Origin: Chara braunii
Lineage: Eukaryota > Streptophyta > Charophyceae > Charales > Characeae
Direction of reading: 5' to 3'
Length of the DNA: 49,154 nucleotides
NCBI GenBank assembly: GCA_003427395.1
Contig: BFEA01000072.1
Location: 3,627,704 to 3,676,857 of the forward strand
The notes below the pieces were generated by a model. That model made no database searches, had not been told where the DNA came from, and saw nothing but the letters and a program-made list of their open reading frames with translations. Shown piece after piece: positions 11,000 to 22,011 of the stretch (its first letter is position 1; each line of letters opens with the position of its first letter). The position numbers and the translations under genes were made by a program.

Positions 11000-13096
11000 A
11001 TGAGGGTCCAGGTTCTTTAAATTTAACACATCGTTGTTTCCCCTGCCAAGCTTCAAAGATCTCGTTAAAACATTCTGGTCTTATTGGCAAACCCAAAAAC
11101 CAAAAACAGTGGTGAACTGGTTCAATAAGGGTGTCGCCCAACTTAAGGAGAGGACTAGGAAGTTCTCCACCCAACATGCAAGAATCCGTAAGGCCTGTTT
11201 GGAAACACTGATGAAAGACATAAAAGACTAGGGTGAACAACTCATGAAGGACCCCTTGCACCATCCCTCGTATGAGGAGCTGCAACAAGTCCGAGACCGC
11301 CTACAAGAGTATATTCCACAACAATCGGATGCGTGGAGGATACAGGCTAGAATCAAACGTGCTCACACGGAAGGGACAATGGCGAAGGCCTTCTTCAACA
11401 AGGCAAAGGTCGGAGCAAGAGTCAACATTGTCCTAAGACAGCTCCGGTTGCATCGAAAGCCTACTCTATAACAGATTATGTTGTCGAGTACTACCGGAAT
11501 CTGTTAATATCTCAAACACCTAACAAGCAACCCAATGAAGTTCGGAAAGCAAGGGAAGAGTTGTTGGACGCCGTGCACTCACACCTCACACATGACCAAA
11601 AGTGCGAGTTTGACAAACCCCTCTCCCTTCAAGAGATCAGGGAAGCGCTACAAGATATGGAAGATAAGAAGACTCCTAGAATCGACTCCTTCCCTAAGGA
11701 ATTTTGGGTACAGTTTTTGGACCTTCTCAAATAATATCTTATGGAATATGTCCTAGATATTCAAAGGGAGGGCACTTTCGAAGGCATGATGGGGCAAGGG
11801 GTCACCATGCTTCTCTACAAAAAGGGAGACAAGGAAGACATTAGAAACTATAGTCCATCACCCTTCTTCCTGTGCCCTATAAAATGGTTGCAAAAACGCT
11901 GACTAGACGGTTGTTGCCACTAATGAATGTATTGATCCACCCAGATCAGACAGGATCTGCTTAACCGCAATATCCAAGATAACATTTTGTTAGTCAATGA
12001 GACCATAAAGTATGCCCGTCAGCGGAAGGTTCAAGCAGTCATTATGTTCATAAACGTTGAGAAAGCGTACGATCATGTGGACTGTGATTTTTTGGACATT
12101 TGCCTTGCTAAGATGAACTTTGGCCCAACTTTTTGCCATTGGGTGCAGCTTCTTCATAGGTCGCCCACCACTAACATTATGCTTAACAGTCATCTCTCGC
12201 CACCAATACAGCTTCAGAGATCAGTGCGACAAGGTGACCCCATTGCGCCCCTGTTATTATGGAGGCTTTGGCGTCACTCATCACAGCTCATCCCATGATC
12301 AGCAAAGTGCCCATCCCTAGAATTTCACACCACCTCATTCCAGTCACGTCACTGTTTGCAGACGACCTCACCGTGCTCATCCGAGCAGACGCGGATAGTA
12401 TGAAAGCCCTCACACAGGTTATACACCTTTTCTCGCTGGCGGCAGATATGAAGGTCAATTGGGGAGCTAAGATGGAGGGATGATGGCTCTACCCACAAGG
12501 AGAACCCCCCCCGCAAGAACCAGTTGTAACCTCGGCAAGGAAGGAGGAGGCCATTAAAATTCTTGGAGTGAGACTTACTGCGGTTGGGCCCCCAGCGGAT
12601 CATGGGGATATGTTGGTGAACATGGCAATAGACCGACTGGCTAAATGGGACGGACTACACACGTCACTAATGGGGCCGGCCTTCGCCATCAATAATGCCA
12701 TTTTGGCGGCCATTTGATACAAACTGGCAGTCTGGCCACTAAAGCCACAACAATACGCCAGACTCAAAGAAGCATTAATAGGGTACCTTTGGAAAAATAA
12801 CTCTGAAACATCCAGATGTATACAGAGGGTGGCATGGGATGTCCTTACCCAACCAAGGGCTAGAGGGGGGTTGTGATTCTTGGGAATACTGGACCCGGAG
12901 AAGGAGAGTGAAGCGCTGATCTTTAAGGTTTTGGTCAGACTCCTTATAGGTAATGATATCCCATGGGCCTCGCTGGCCTGTTTGCAGATTGTCAACCTGA
13001 CACTTGAGACACCTGAAATGTCGGCGGCTAAAACACTGCAATGACTGCATCTCTTCCGATGGCTAACCAACAAGTACTTAACAACTATGAAACCGT
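11000..13096 (+). pseudogene. LINE ORF2 reverse transcriptase domain, multiply broken
   Basis: RT landmarks are visible in changing frames. LLYKKGDKEDIRNY (about 11812) is the fingers entry motif. INVEKAYDHVD (about 12050) is motif A with its catalytic Asp at V-E-K-A-Y-D; the usual first Asp of DxxKA(F/Y)D is N-V-E here. RSVRQGDPIAPLL (about 12220) is motif B, and SLFADDLTVLI (about 12350) is the catalytic FADD box. KVNW...LGVRL (about 12450-12575) and a thumb region running to KYLTTMKPFV (about 13090) follow. Stops near 11229, 11470, 11733, 11962, 12481, 12716 and 12876 and several frameshifts make it non-functional. The reading breaks off at about 13097 where unrelated sequence begins. Confidence 0.9.
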
Positions 13097-14090
13097 TTGT
13101 GCGCACATGAGCGCGAGCGCACGCTTAAAGACCCCCCCCCATGCTCAAACATGCTCAAGCACTTTAAGGCGCGCGTGCTCGTCAAAAAAAGAGCGCACGC
13201 GCGTCATGGGGTTGCGGGGGGGCAGCGGATGTCATGGGGGCGGTTGCGCATAAAAACAAAGTTGGGTGGTTGGGGGTGATTTTGGGTGGGCANNNNNNNN
13301 NNNNNNNNNNNNNNNNNNNNNNNNNNNNNNNNNNNNNNNNNNNNNNNNNNNNNNNNNNNNNNNNNNNNNNNNNNNNNNNNNNNNNNNNNNNNNNNNNNNN
13401 NNNNNNNNNNNNNNNNNNNNNNNNNNNNNNNNNNNNNNNNNNNNNNNNNNNNNNNNNNNNNNNNNNNNNNNNNNNNNNNNNNNNNNNNNNNNNNNNNNNN
13501 NNNNNNNNNNNNNNNNNNNNNNNNNNNNNNNNNNNNNNNNNNNNNNNNNNNNNNNNNNNNNNNNNNNNNNNNNNNNNNNNNNNNNNNNNNNNNNNNNNNN
13601 NNNNNNNNNNNNNNNNNNNNNNNNNNNNNNNNNNNNNNNNNNNNNNNNNNNNNNNNNNNNNNNNNNNNNNNNNNNNNNNNNNNNNNNNNNNNNNNNNNNN
13701 NNNNNNNNNNNNNNNNNNNNNNNNNNNNNNNNNNNNNNNNNNNNNNNNNNNNNNNNNNNNNNNNNNNNNNNNNNNNNNNNNNNNNNNNNNNNNNNNNNNN
13801 NNNNNNNNNNNNNNNNNNNNNNNNNNNNNNNNNNNNNNNNNNNNNNNNNNNNNATTTTTTTTTTTTTTTTTTTAAGTTCAAAAAATCAAATAAAAAACAT
13901 AAGGTTATAAATCTCAAAAGTATCTACAAGCCTATATTTTTTGTTGTTTTTGTTTATCAATATTTTAGGGGGGGGGGAATTCCTGCGCCCGCTTAAAACC
14001 CGCTCAAAACCCGCTCAAGCGCTTTTGAGCGCGAGATTGAGCGGAGCTCAAATATTTGAGCTCCGACCCCGCGCTCAATCAGCGAGCAGT
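13097..14090. mobile_element. insertion inside the LINE, GC-rich flanks, partly unsequenced
   Basis: LINE coding similarity stops at about 13096 and resumes by about 14100. The sequence between is rich in GAGCGCGAG / GCGCTCAA words on both sides of the N gap (for example 13105-13200 and 13985-14090). It has an A/T-rich centre edge (13854-13970) and C- or G-runs. The opposite orientation of the GAGCGCG words at the two sides suggests a foldback or inverted-repeat element. No coding region or target-site duplication can be defined because 561 bp are unknown. Confidence 0.5.
13293..13853. other. assembly gap (561 Ns)
   Basis: Uninterrupted N run. Open frames that cross it are meaningless. Confidence 1.
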
Positions 14091-14099
14091 AACGCAGCT

Positions 14100-15622
14100 G
14101 GACAATCCCCTCTCCTCCTCAACAACGACAAACAAATAACCAGCAGCAGGCGGCCAGAGCAGACATAATGATCGACCCCCTGTGGGCATACATGCTAAAA
14201 CTGTGGAGAAGACGTGGTCCGCAGCAGAAACAACCTCCCAACAGATGACAGGATGTTTGGAGGCAGCCGCTGTTTGGCAACCCATGGGTGTTGGACGAAG
14301 AAGGAAATTCATTTGTCCTCACAACAAACTCCGCCTAGCTTACGTGGGCCGAAAAAGAGAGTTTTTACATTGGGGGACCTATGGGACCCGGTAACAACAG
14401 ACTGGGCCACGTCTGACCAACTGCAGTTGAGACTTAAACATGTCAAGAATGTGGGGAAAAAGGTGACTAAGCTAAGAGAGGCCCTCCCCCTAGCCTGGCG
14501 ACTTGCCCTCCGAACAGGCCCCACGGTGGTGCAAGACGACTGGGTGGTTAGGTACAAGGACCTTCCCTGCCCTCAAACCATATATAGGGTACAAAGCAAG
14601 GAAGCAAAGCGCTGCATATTACAAGCGTATGAGCTCCAGTCAGCAGGAGCCAGAATATCCAAACTTTCAAGGAATAAAAATCTGGATACTGATAAAAGAT
14701 GGGGGGGTCTGATGCATGTCAGAGTGGTGGGGAACCTGCAAGAGGGCCTCTTTGTATTTGAGCCCACGATACCGATCGCCAAGTTCCCCTTTGATTTGGG
14801 GGAATGGGAGTGGTCGGGATCTAAACCCATGCATACATGGGCTTATACAGTCAAAGGAGGATATACGGCCTCGCGCCCGATCATACCAATTGACCAAACC
14901 ATTTCTTGTAGATGGGAGAGGGACTCACCCCTGGACTCGGGCCTGCTAACAAATCTACCATGGGCCAAGTACTCCAAAATCGTGCCCACAAACCTTCGGA
15001 CGCTTCAATGGCAAATCCTTCATTGCTGCCTACCTATGCCCGACTGGCTTGTGTCTATAACAGACCTCGAGCAGAATGGGGTTAAGTCCCCTATCTGCGC
15101 TTTCTGCAGCAGATCAACACCGTCGGCTCGAGCAACACTGGAACACTGCCTACTGGCGTGCTTGATGGTTACCCAATTGTGGCAGTGGTGGGATGCTGCC
15201 TTTCATCCCCTAACGGGGGAGCATATCCCGTGGGATTTGGGGCTTTTGCTGCTCGGCAAGAACCAACAGTTGTCGGCTCAATGGTCCCCCTTCGCTACTA
15301 ACCTCTTCTCATATACAAGACTGAACGTACTGATGCTGGCCTGGAGAGTCAGATGCTCATTTGAAAGAAGAGACCATCAATTTGGACGGTGGCAAGCCCA
15401 ACAAACAATGGAGGAGGACTGCAGCAAGCCTGACAAACAATTGAGGAGGTAATCATATCCCATACAAATGAAGCCTGGAAATCCTTCATAAAGAACTACC
15501 GGGAGGAAAAGGACCTGGTTGCGAATGAGGTCATCCGCGAGGCCTATCGCCAACTCTGGCAGGACCCTTACCACAACTTTTCTGAGCTCGACACCAGGTT
15601 CAGCATTCAGTGGAATCCTTAG
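14100..15622 (+). pseudogene. LINE ORF2 C-terminal region with zinc knuckle, frameshifted
   Basis: The frame starting at about 14118 contains IDPLWAYMLKLWRRR and QPLFGNPWVLDEEGN, with one TGA between, and stops at about 14337. The reading then moves to a 412-codon frame ending at 15452 that carries RVFTLGDLWDP and, at about 15095-15165, CAFC...EHCLLAC. The latter is the CxxC...HxxxxC knuckle of plant LINE ORF2 tails (zf-RVT type). A 32-bp tandem duplication (15392-15423 and 15424-15455) causes the stop. Removing 32 bp restores the frame, which then runs to TAG at 15620-15622. The region acts in nucleic-acid binding in intact LINEs. Confidence 0.85.
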
Positions 15623-15760
15623 AGGAGGACAAAACTTTCCTGGCAACGAAGACTCTTCCACTGTTTTGACGTACCGTAGCTTCTTCCTACCTTTGTTCGT
15701 TCTTGTCCCATAACAAAACAAAATACAACAGGTCTGCTACTCAAATACCTCACCACTGAT

Positions 15761-15894
15761 GCCTGCCCCGAACAATTCTGCCCCGAAATCCGCCAGACAT
15801 TCTCACCCTATGCTGTGCTATCCCTTCCCTCCCCTTTTCCCACTTTCTTGCCCTTTCACTACTCTCACCACCTGGTCGCCCCCNCCCCCTCACC

Positions 15895-15938
<44 letters not shown>

Positions 15939-16599
15939 TCTCTCCTCTTCTCCCCACCCGGCTCCTCTTCCTTCCCTGAACCACCCATCGGTATTGGGAG
16001 GTACAGCGAACGGACAAAGCATCAACCACATGGGAACGTGGACCGATTGCAAATATATTCGGACAGAGTGGGATTGTTACAGGAAGGATGATGGACACGT
16101 ATTAGGCGCAAGGTCACTAGCGCAATGTGACGGAAAGGAGTCGGGCAACAGTGGTACAAGGGGCGACCCTTTTTTGTACTCCACGAGTTGGTCATGGGGG
16201 AGGGCTTAGGGCTTTAGCCTACACTCACTAGTGCCCCTGCATGCATGCTTAGGCACCAGGAGGAATCACATCAATTCAGGTGCTTTCCAGATGAGGGCAG
16301 AGGTACTCGAGGTTTAATGACTACAAAAGGTGTCTAACATTGGTTAAATAGGTTGTGTTCCAAAGGGCGGGGGATGGGGAACGGGAGGCCTGTTTGCCTA
16401 CAGGTACTAAGGATAATGACAAATCATGTTAGATGAAAGCAGTCTTCATAATCAAGTATTATATCAGATAACATAGGTTGTTATGTAGGCAAGTAATCCA
16501 AGCTATTGGGTGGCTGAGTAGCTCCAGCATACTCCCAGCTCACAGGATGGCTCATGCATCCAGCAGTCGCTACTATCAGGTGTCTGTGCAAACATGTAA
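15761..16599. repeat. no gene; long poly-C tract at 15884-15936
   Basis: A cytosine run of about 40 bp (15897-15936), preceded by a C-rich stretch with one N at 15884, sits in a pyrimidine-rich region (15780-15980). The remainder to 16599 shows no ORF with a recognisable motif. Confidence 0.6.
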
Positions 16600-16696
16600 G
16601 CAGGTTCTGCTCCCCACCAATAGATGGAGTCTCCCCATATAGTGTTAGTGGTGGTTGCTCTTATCACCACTCCTAACACCATCTCGGGCTGTTCAA

Positions 16697-16767
<71 letters not shown>
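16600..16767 (+). mobile_element. SINE-like family copy B, (AAT)n tail
   Basis: It contains the family core CTGCTCCCCACCAATAGATG and then the distal hairpin GTGTTAGTGGTG...CACCACTCCTAACAC. It ends in (AAT)n from 16696 to 16767, in place of the plain poly-A of other copies. The first family hairpin (GCTGGA...TCCAGC) is lost. Related copies are at 18040, 29054, 31044, 39316 and 43573. Confidence 0.7.
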
Positions 16768-16769
<2 letters not shown>

Positions 16770-16887
16770 TGATGGACTAGGCCTCCAGTTTCGGCCTCCG
16801 ATCGCCGTGCTCCCTCAAAACCCGCCCGAACTCACCAGGAGCCTCAGGAGGGCTATTTCTTGATGGCGGAGGGAGTGGTGGTTTAAT

Positions 16888-17943
16888 GTGCAGCTCCTTG
16901 CCTACACTTGCAACCCTTCTATTGTTTCTGATTTTGCCGATGTTGTACGTGGGATAGAAGAAGAGCACCACGCCGTGTGCCCGAAGGACGACATTATTGC
17001 ACCTCGCATGAACATAGAAGTCTTGTCTATGGCATTTATGGGCAGGCGACTACAACTCCAGCCTACCCCGCAAAATCACGTGCCAGGCATGATGGATCCA
17101 AATATTTGGGCATACATCTTGCATCGTCTTGGTCATTTCAGTGCTCTTACATTTGCGGATAACTCATCGACCCTATGGGACATTGGCGGTAAGGTCCACG
17201 TAGTGGGAAATATAAACTCTTTCTAACATAAAGCGGTAGAACATCACTCGGTCTGGTTCGTCCATCAGGAACAGTATGATGATGAGCACTCGCAAGCACT
17301 TCTGCCTCCAGGGAGCAAGTTGGTTGAAACTCCTTCCTCTGTGCATGGTCAAGCAGCATCCCCTTCATGTGTAGATCGGACGGATTCTACCATAAATAGT
17401 GAAGGGACTCTCCAAGGGATGGAGATTGCGCCTCCTCCCATTGTGTCATCGCACAGGTACAGCCTGGTTAGCATATGCACGACATAGCCTCTGTTGCGAA
17501 CACTATGAAGGGATGGTCGCTGCCAGCCTCTGCCACGAAAAATGCAATCCTTTGTCTTGTACTCACCGTCCCCACCCCTTGATTACTTGCCCAGCATGTC
17601 ATTGTGGCCTTGATCTACCATGCTTGAATAATTGCGCACATCAGCCTTCTTTGCTGATAACATGTCAGCAATATGCCATGTGTTGTCAATGTTTCCAGGA
17701 AGCTACCATAGAAAGTATGTGTCTCTGCTGCGTGGACTATCCCCGACGCCATCATCCACCACATCCTCTCATGTCCCACATGCGGTGTTGGCCATACACC
17801 TACTGGAACCACAATCAAAATTCCTTCTTCCTTGTCCGACGAATGACGTGCACAAAAGATTGAGGAGGAAAATAGATTACCATATGAACCACCTACATAG
17901 CGTTGTACTTATAGGTTGTCTCCACCAGGACGAGTTGTTGTAG
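16888..17943 (+). pseudogene. decayed ORF of unknown function
   Basis: From ATG 16888 one frame runs to TAG 17485-17487, broken once by TAA at 17224-17226. Both sides of that stop look coding, with mixed hydrophobic and charged residues and no low complexity. A second frame (17632-17943) seems to continue the same protein after a frameshift near 17490-17630. It includes FADN words twice (about 17150 and 17655) and a basic RLRRKIDYHMNHLH segment. I do not recognise a family. A retroelement or transposase remnant is plausible because of the setting. Confidence 0.35.
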
Positions 17944-18039
17944 ACCAACTTAATTTGGATCAATCTCCACCGTCGTCATCTACCCATAGAGAAGGATTTC
18001 CACCCTCCTCCCCCCCCCTCTCCCTCTCCAGGAAGGCTT

Positions 18040-18089
18040 CATCTATTGGTGGGGGGCCGCACCTGCTGGAAAGCAGGTCCAGCATCCCT
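18040..18089 (-). mobile_element. SINE-like family copy A (core only)
   Basis: On the minus strand it reads GGATGCTGGACCTGCTTTCC, then AGCAGGTGC and CCCCCCACCAATAGATG. It keeps the first hairpin (GCTGGA...TCCAGC) but has no A-tail; a pyrimidine tract lies where the tail would be. Confidence 0.6.
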
Positions 18090-18890
18090 GAACATTGAAA
18101 CTGTTTTTTGGAAAAATACATGTGGTTGTAATGACATAAAGTTACCCTGCCTTCCTAACCCCACCCTTCAGTCAACCATGCTATAACTCTATTATAAACT
18201 TGTACTAAGCATCTTTTGATAATGCTACTGGTGATATTGCTACCCCATAGAGAAGGAATAAAATACTAAGGAAACCCAAAAAACTTGCTTCATGTCGTTT
18301 TGTGATGACTCACCAGAGATTCAGCTAGCATGTGGTTCGCATGCCTTACGTCGTGATTATAATGACCCTGAGAGAGCAAGCCGGGGGGCCGCAGCGCGAC
18401 CGGGAGCGCTATCGGCGCGAATACCCTTACAAGGGTATCCGCTCTGGTTTTTGCATGTGACAGAAAATAAGCTTGGGTTGGAATTTAAGTGTTCCTCGTG
18501 AGGCGCGGCAAAGTCTGTGGTTTACATTGATTGGGTGGTTGACTACAATAGAGAGTACGTGGGCGCGCAGGTTTAAGGCGCGCGTGATTTTTTTTCTGTT
18601 GTTGATCATAAAGCCGACGCGGACATCGGTCGTTTTGTTTAATGATATTACTAATATTTATTTTTTCTTGATTAAAACCAGGATTTAAGGATATTTTTTT
18701 CTTTTGATTGGTACATTTGACCAAGACAAGCGCGCGCAGGCAGAGATCGACTTCGACGACGGGGTTGGCAGCGACAATGCGGATTCGTGCGGCCAAAATG
18801 GAGTGTGCAAGGGAATAGAATGCGCGTCAGGTCTCCGCGCGATACGTGCGAGCCTGGCGGGCTTAGAGTGTCGACGGCAGAGGGTGGCCC
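18090..18890. other. no gene recognised
   Basis: There is no ORF with recognisable content. The GCGCGCAGG / TTTAAGGCGCGCGTG words at 18565-18590 match those at the left edge of the LINE insertion (13165-13185), hinting at a related element. Confidence 0.45.
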
Positions 18891-19128
18891 TCTGAGGCCT
18901 AGGGGTGGGAGGCTGGCGAAATCCCCCCCCTTGCATCCATCTTGAAAGCACGGGTCGAGGGGGTTCAACGTGCATGCGAGCCGGTGGGGGATTAGCCCAC
19001 GAGGCGGACGTAGCGGGCGTGTGCCCCTGGGGGTGCACCGTCCGCAGCCACTATCTGTTGTAAGAGGTTTGAGTGTGAGCACGCCCTTTGGGGCCCGAAG
19101 GAGGCAAGTGGACGGGGCCAAGGCACGA

Positions 19129-19163
19129 GGAAGGGGGCCGCTGGTCACGCATGACCCCCTTCC
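19129..19163. repeat. perfect 9-bp hairpin
   Basis: GGAAGGGGG at 19129-19137 pairs with CCCCCTTCC at 19155-19163. A nested GTCA/TGAC pair surrounds the loop CGCA. Confidence 0.7.
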
Positions 19164-19318
19164 ACTTCAGACGTCAAAGTTCTCATTTGAATATTTGCCT
19201 CTACCACCATGATTTGTCTTAATCCCGGTCGATAGGGTGGTGCCTGTTCTCCACCAATAGGCCTGGGGCAAAGGCCGAGCGGCCTTTGGTTGTGCCGTGG
19301 GGCTATGCCACGGTGGAA

Positions 19319-19409
19319 GTCCTTCGGGATATCCGTAAAGATTGGAACGTTACAAAGAAGATTAGCATGGCCCCTGCATAAGGATGACACGCACGAATTA
19401 AAGAAAGGT
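19319..19409 (+). ncRNA. U6 snRNA-like sequence (probable pseudogene)
   Basis: The order of U6 elements is kept: GTCCTTCGGGATATCCG (5' stem-loop), then ATTGGAACG, ACAAAGAAGATTAGCATGG, CCCCTGCATAAGGATGACAC and GCACGAATTAAAGAAA. The invariant ACAGAGA box reads ACAAAGA here, and no T-run terminator follows. No plant USE or TATA element is seen at the expected upstream distance; instead two perfect hairpins (19270-19287 and 19294-19313) abut the 5' end. U6 normally forms the spliceosome catalytic core with U4/U2. The changed box and missing signals argue for a pseudogene or a chimeric retrocopy. Confidence 0.75.
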
Positions 19410-19560
19410 GGGCAGGGCGAACCTGGACGCCAAGGAGTGTCGGGTGCGTGCGCGTTGGCCCGGGGAGCAAGGCAGCGCAGGGCGGTGCTTGAGAAGGCAG
19501 CGGGCGCAGGGGACGAACGAGCAAAGTTGCAGTGACGAACGTCAGGCTGAGATGGATGGA

Positions 19561-19915
19561 CCTGGGCGCATCTTTGCGCCAGGTGCATCCAACTGAGGAA
19601 GGGAAATAGGCAGGGAGAATGAACTTGGACGGGGAACCTCGATGGGTGCATGAGCGGAAGGGGCCAGAGCTATAGCGAACGCGGTATCGGCACTGCGCTA
19701 GCGGTAGGGGCGAGGCCGACGAAGCAGCAGAGACAAAAGGAGGTGGGACCGGCCTGCTGCGCTACCAAAAGCAGCGCCGACCGCGTGACGCCGAGGGAGG
19801 GGGAAGGTGACGAAGTGCAGGCAGCGGTGCGACGGGCTAAGGCAGGGGACCGGGCGCAAACCGGGGCGAAGGAGGACGAGGGAGTTGAAAATGAACGTGG
19901 ACGCATATTTGCGTC
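19561..19915 (+). repeat. two related hairpins 335 bp apart with compensatory changes
   Basis: CCTGGGCGCA-TCT-TTGCGCCAGG at 19561 and GGACGCA-TAT-TTGCGTC at 19899-19915 lie in similar flanks (ATG-rich before, GGTGC after). The pair G-C in GCGCA/TGCGC becomes A-T in ACGCA/TGCGT, so pairing is kept while sequence changes. Confidence 0.55.
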
Positions 19916-19999
19916 GGGTGCGTTCGGCAAACAGAGATGGCGAAGGGAGGAGTCGGGCGCAGTCAGGGAGATGTGGCTCTCTCGATCCTAAGCGGAATG

Positions 20000-20460
20000 G
20001 AGGGAGCAAAGATGCGATTCCGGGGTTTTCAACCCCGACGGATCAGATGGTAGTATTGGACTTACTGCTAGGTTAGTAGAAATAGAGGTTAGTAGCGAAG
20101 AGGGTGCGTCGAGCTATGGTCGACGAAAAAGAGAACGGGAGGGGGAGCACTGATCTCGTTCGCTTCTCGACGAAAACGAACGAACAAAGACTCGTTTCTG
20201 GGGTTTTAACCCCGGGCGAGTCCGTTGGGAGTATCATATTAGTGAAATAGTTAGTAAAATGTGAGTTAGGAGGGTTTGGGGTGCGCCGGGATATGGAGAT
20301 TGTCGGGAAGGAGGACAAGCGAGGGTGAAGGCTAGCTTTCTCGGCCGCGTGCAGGCCGTTTTCGACAGACAGGGAGGTAATCCCGGGGGTTTGGCCCCGG
20401 GCGAGCACGATCATGGAGTCAGGTTGAGGGCTAGAGTGGTGAGAAAAGAGGTTGTGAAGA
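20000..20460 (+). repeat. three tandem ~180-bp units, each with a GC-rich hairpin
   Basis: Hairpins lie at 20021-20037 (CGGGGTT/AACCCCG), 20200-20213 (GGGGTT/AACCCC) and 20382-20401 (CCCGGGG/CCCCGGG). Spacing is about 179 and 182 bp. Each is followed by a CGAG-type word, and further on by weakly similar purine-rich sequence. No ORF explains the conservation. Confidence 0.6.
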
Positions 20461-20493
20461 GGGGATGAATCCGCCCGGTTTGTAGTGGAAGAT

Positions 20494-21282
20494 TCATCCT
20501 GCTTTTGCTCGTCCAATCGACGGAAGTAGCAGGAGACAGACCGTATAGCCGAGAAAGAGGGAGGAAGAGAGAGAGAGGGGACTTACGAGGGTGGCGACGC
20601 ACGAGAGGAATACGATGGGTGGCAACGCACCTGAACACGACTTCGTACCGGGCACCTTCGCTAGGTAAGGGAGGATCACAGCGGGGGCCAGAAAGGGGGT
20701 CTGTGCAGCAGGTGCAAAGAAGGAGCTGCTAGCCAATGAACTGAGGGTGAGGGAATCTGAGGGGAGGGTCGGATTCGAAGGTTGGTGCATGGTTTTAGTC
20801 AGCTCCAACCCGGAGGCTGCACGCGGGAGTGACGAGCAAGCAGGTTCGGCTACAAGGCTGGTATACCCAGCTGTTGCACGGACAGGTGAGCGACAGGTGG
20901 CCGAGTGATCGGCCAGCGCTCTGTTGTTGGCCTGAGCTTCGGGGAGGTAGCCCGGAGCTAGCCGGTGGTTGTGCTGCTGCGAACAATTGCTGACTACGGC
21001 TGGCTGCGGTACGCTATGGCTGGTTGCCGCTGGCTGCTGGGAACTGTTGGTGGTTGCTGGTGTAGATTCAAGAACCGGAGCACCCCTCGCTGCAACTTGG
21101 GGCAGGTTTTTGCAGGGTTGGTTCCGGGCACTATGCGGCTGCGGACTGCGCTTTCGATGGGTACGAATGAGCAAGGGGGGGCGAAGGACAAGGCTGCGAC
21201 ATACTGCTGTTACTGCGGATGGGGCGCGGACTGCGTCTGTTGACTGCGTATGAGCTATTGCTGACTGCGGAGGTATTGTCAT
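20494..21282 (-). CDS. 262-codon open frame, S/P/A/Q-rich, doubtful
   Basis: This is the longest open frame between 18 and 29 kb. The N-terminal two thirds are rich in Ser, Ala, Pro, Gln and Thr. The last third has hydrophobic segments (SFFAP, VFLSCVATLVSPLSLSSSLF). No domain or signal peptide is convincing. The opposite strand is also open over long stretches because the DNA is built of CTGGCTG/GGTTGCTG words. I think chance openness in biased DNA is more likely than a gene. Confidence 0.2.
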   Translation of the reverse strand: MTIPPQSAIAHTQSTDAVRAPSAVTAVCRSLVLRPPLLIRTHRKRSPQPHSARNQPCKNLPQVAARGAPVLESTPATTNSSQQPAATSHSVPQPAVVSNCSQQHNHRLAPGYLPEAQANNRALADHSATCRSPVRATAGYTSLVAEPACSSLPRAASGLELTKTMHQPSNPTLPSDSLTLSSLASSSFFAPAAQTPFLAPAVILPYLAKVPGTKSCSGALPPIVFLSCVATLVSPLSLSSSLFLGYTVCLLLLPSIGRAKAG

Positions 21283-22011
21283 TGCCTACTGATTGACTAC
21301 AGTACATTGCTGCATGCCGCAACTGGCTGGTTGCTGACTATTACGGCCTGCGGCGCGGCGGCGCTTGGACTTAGAAGGTGGACGGAGTCGGGGGAGGAAG
21401 GGGTTGCTGCAATTTGAAGGTTCGTCAGAGGACTAGCTCCGATAATTTTGACTTCAGCGTTGACCAAGTTGCTGTGTCATTCGGCCACCATTGCGGGGCC
21501 CTCAGGCGATCGAAGGTATCAAGACCCTCTCCTGCGAGTCTGAGCGCACCATCTTGGGATCTGAGAGTCTAAACCTTCTCTTCCTGCCCTTCTTGCTCTA
21601 AGTCTAGTCTTTTGGTTCTGAGAGGAAGGCGGCAGGCGGGATTGCAACCCGTAATCCGCGCCAAGGCCTCTGTGGAAGGTTCGCCCCACCGATTGCGGGA
21701 GCTCTACCGGGACTCAGGAGGAATCCTAGAGGCAGGGAACTGTGTAGTAATTTCCTGATCCTTTCTATAAACCCAGTTATAACCTCTATCTGTATCCCCC
21801 ATTGCATCGCTGACTGAATATATGAAGTGCAGCCCTACCTTATTTTTGGTTTGACTTTCAGGACACTGGATCAGATTAAGTAAATGAATGTTTGTTCAAG
21901 CTCAGTTTCAACTTTGTTGATTGTATGAAAGCAGATTGTTAAAAGGAATTGCATCTGGGAAAGGCAGGATGCTGGGTTGTTTTGCGTAATGGTTAACTGG
22001 GTGAATAAGGT
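21283..22011. other. no gene recognised
   Basis: The ORFs are short and unsupported. Repeated GGCTGGTTGCTG words near 21000-21340 continue the biased composition of the preceding block. Confidence 0.4.

Larger units (their letters stand above)
7185..15760 (+). mobile_element. LINE (L1-type) retrotransposon, degenerate, with internal insertion
   Basis: In order on the plus strand: a Q-rich ORF1-like region (7.2-9.57 kb), an apurinic-type endonuclease (about 9.99-10.8 kb), a reverse transcriptase (about 11.0-13.09 kb) and a C-terminal region with a zinc knuckle (14.1-15.62 kb). An inserted block of about 1 kb (roughly 13.10-14.09 kb, containing a 561-bp N gap) interrupts the tail of ORF2. Multiple stops and frameshifts mean it is dead as it stands. 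The ends are approximate: I see no clear target-site duplication, and the 3' end may be the A-rich CATAACAAAACAAAATACAA at about 15709-15728. Confidence 0.85.

Noticed and set aside
13204-13996. ORFs of over 200 codons across 13.2-14.0 kb
   Set aside because: They consist almost entirely of Ns from the assembly gap.
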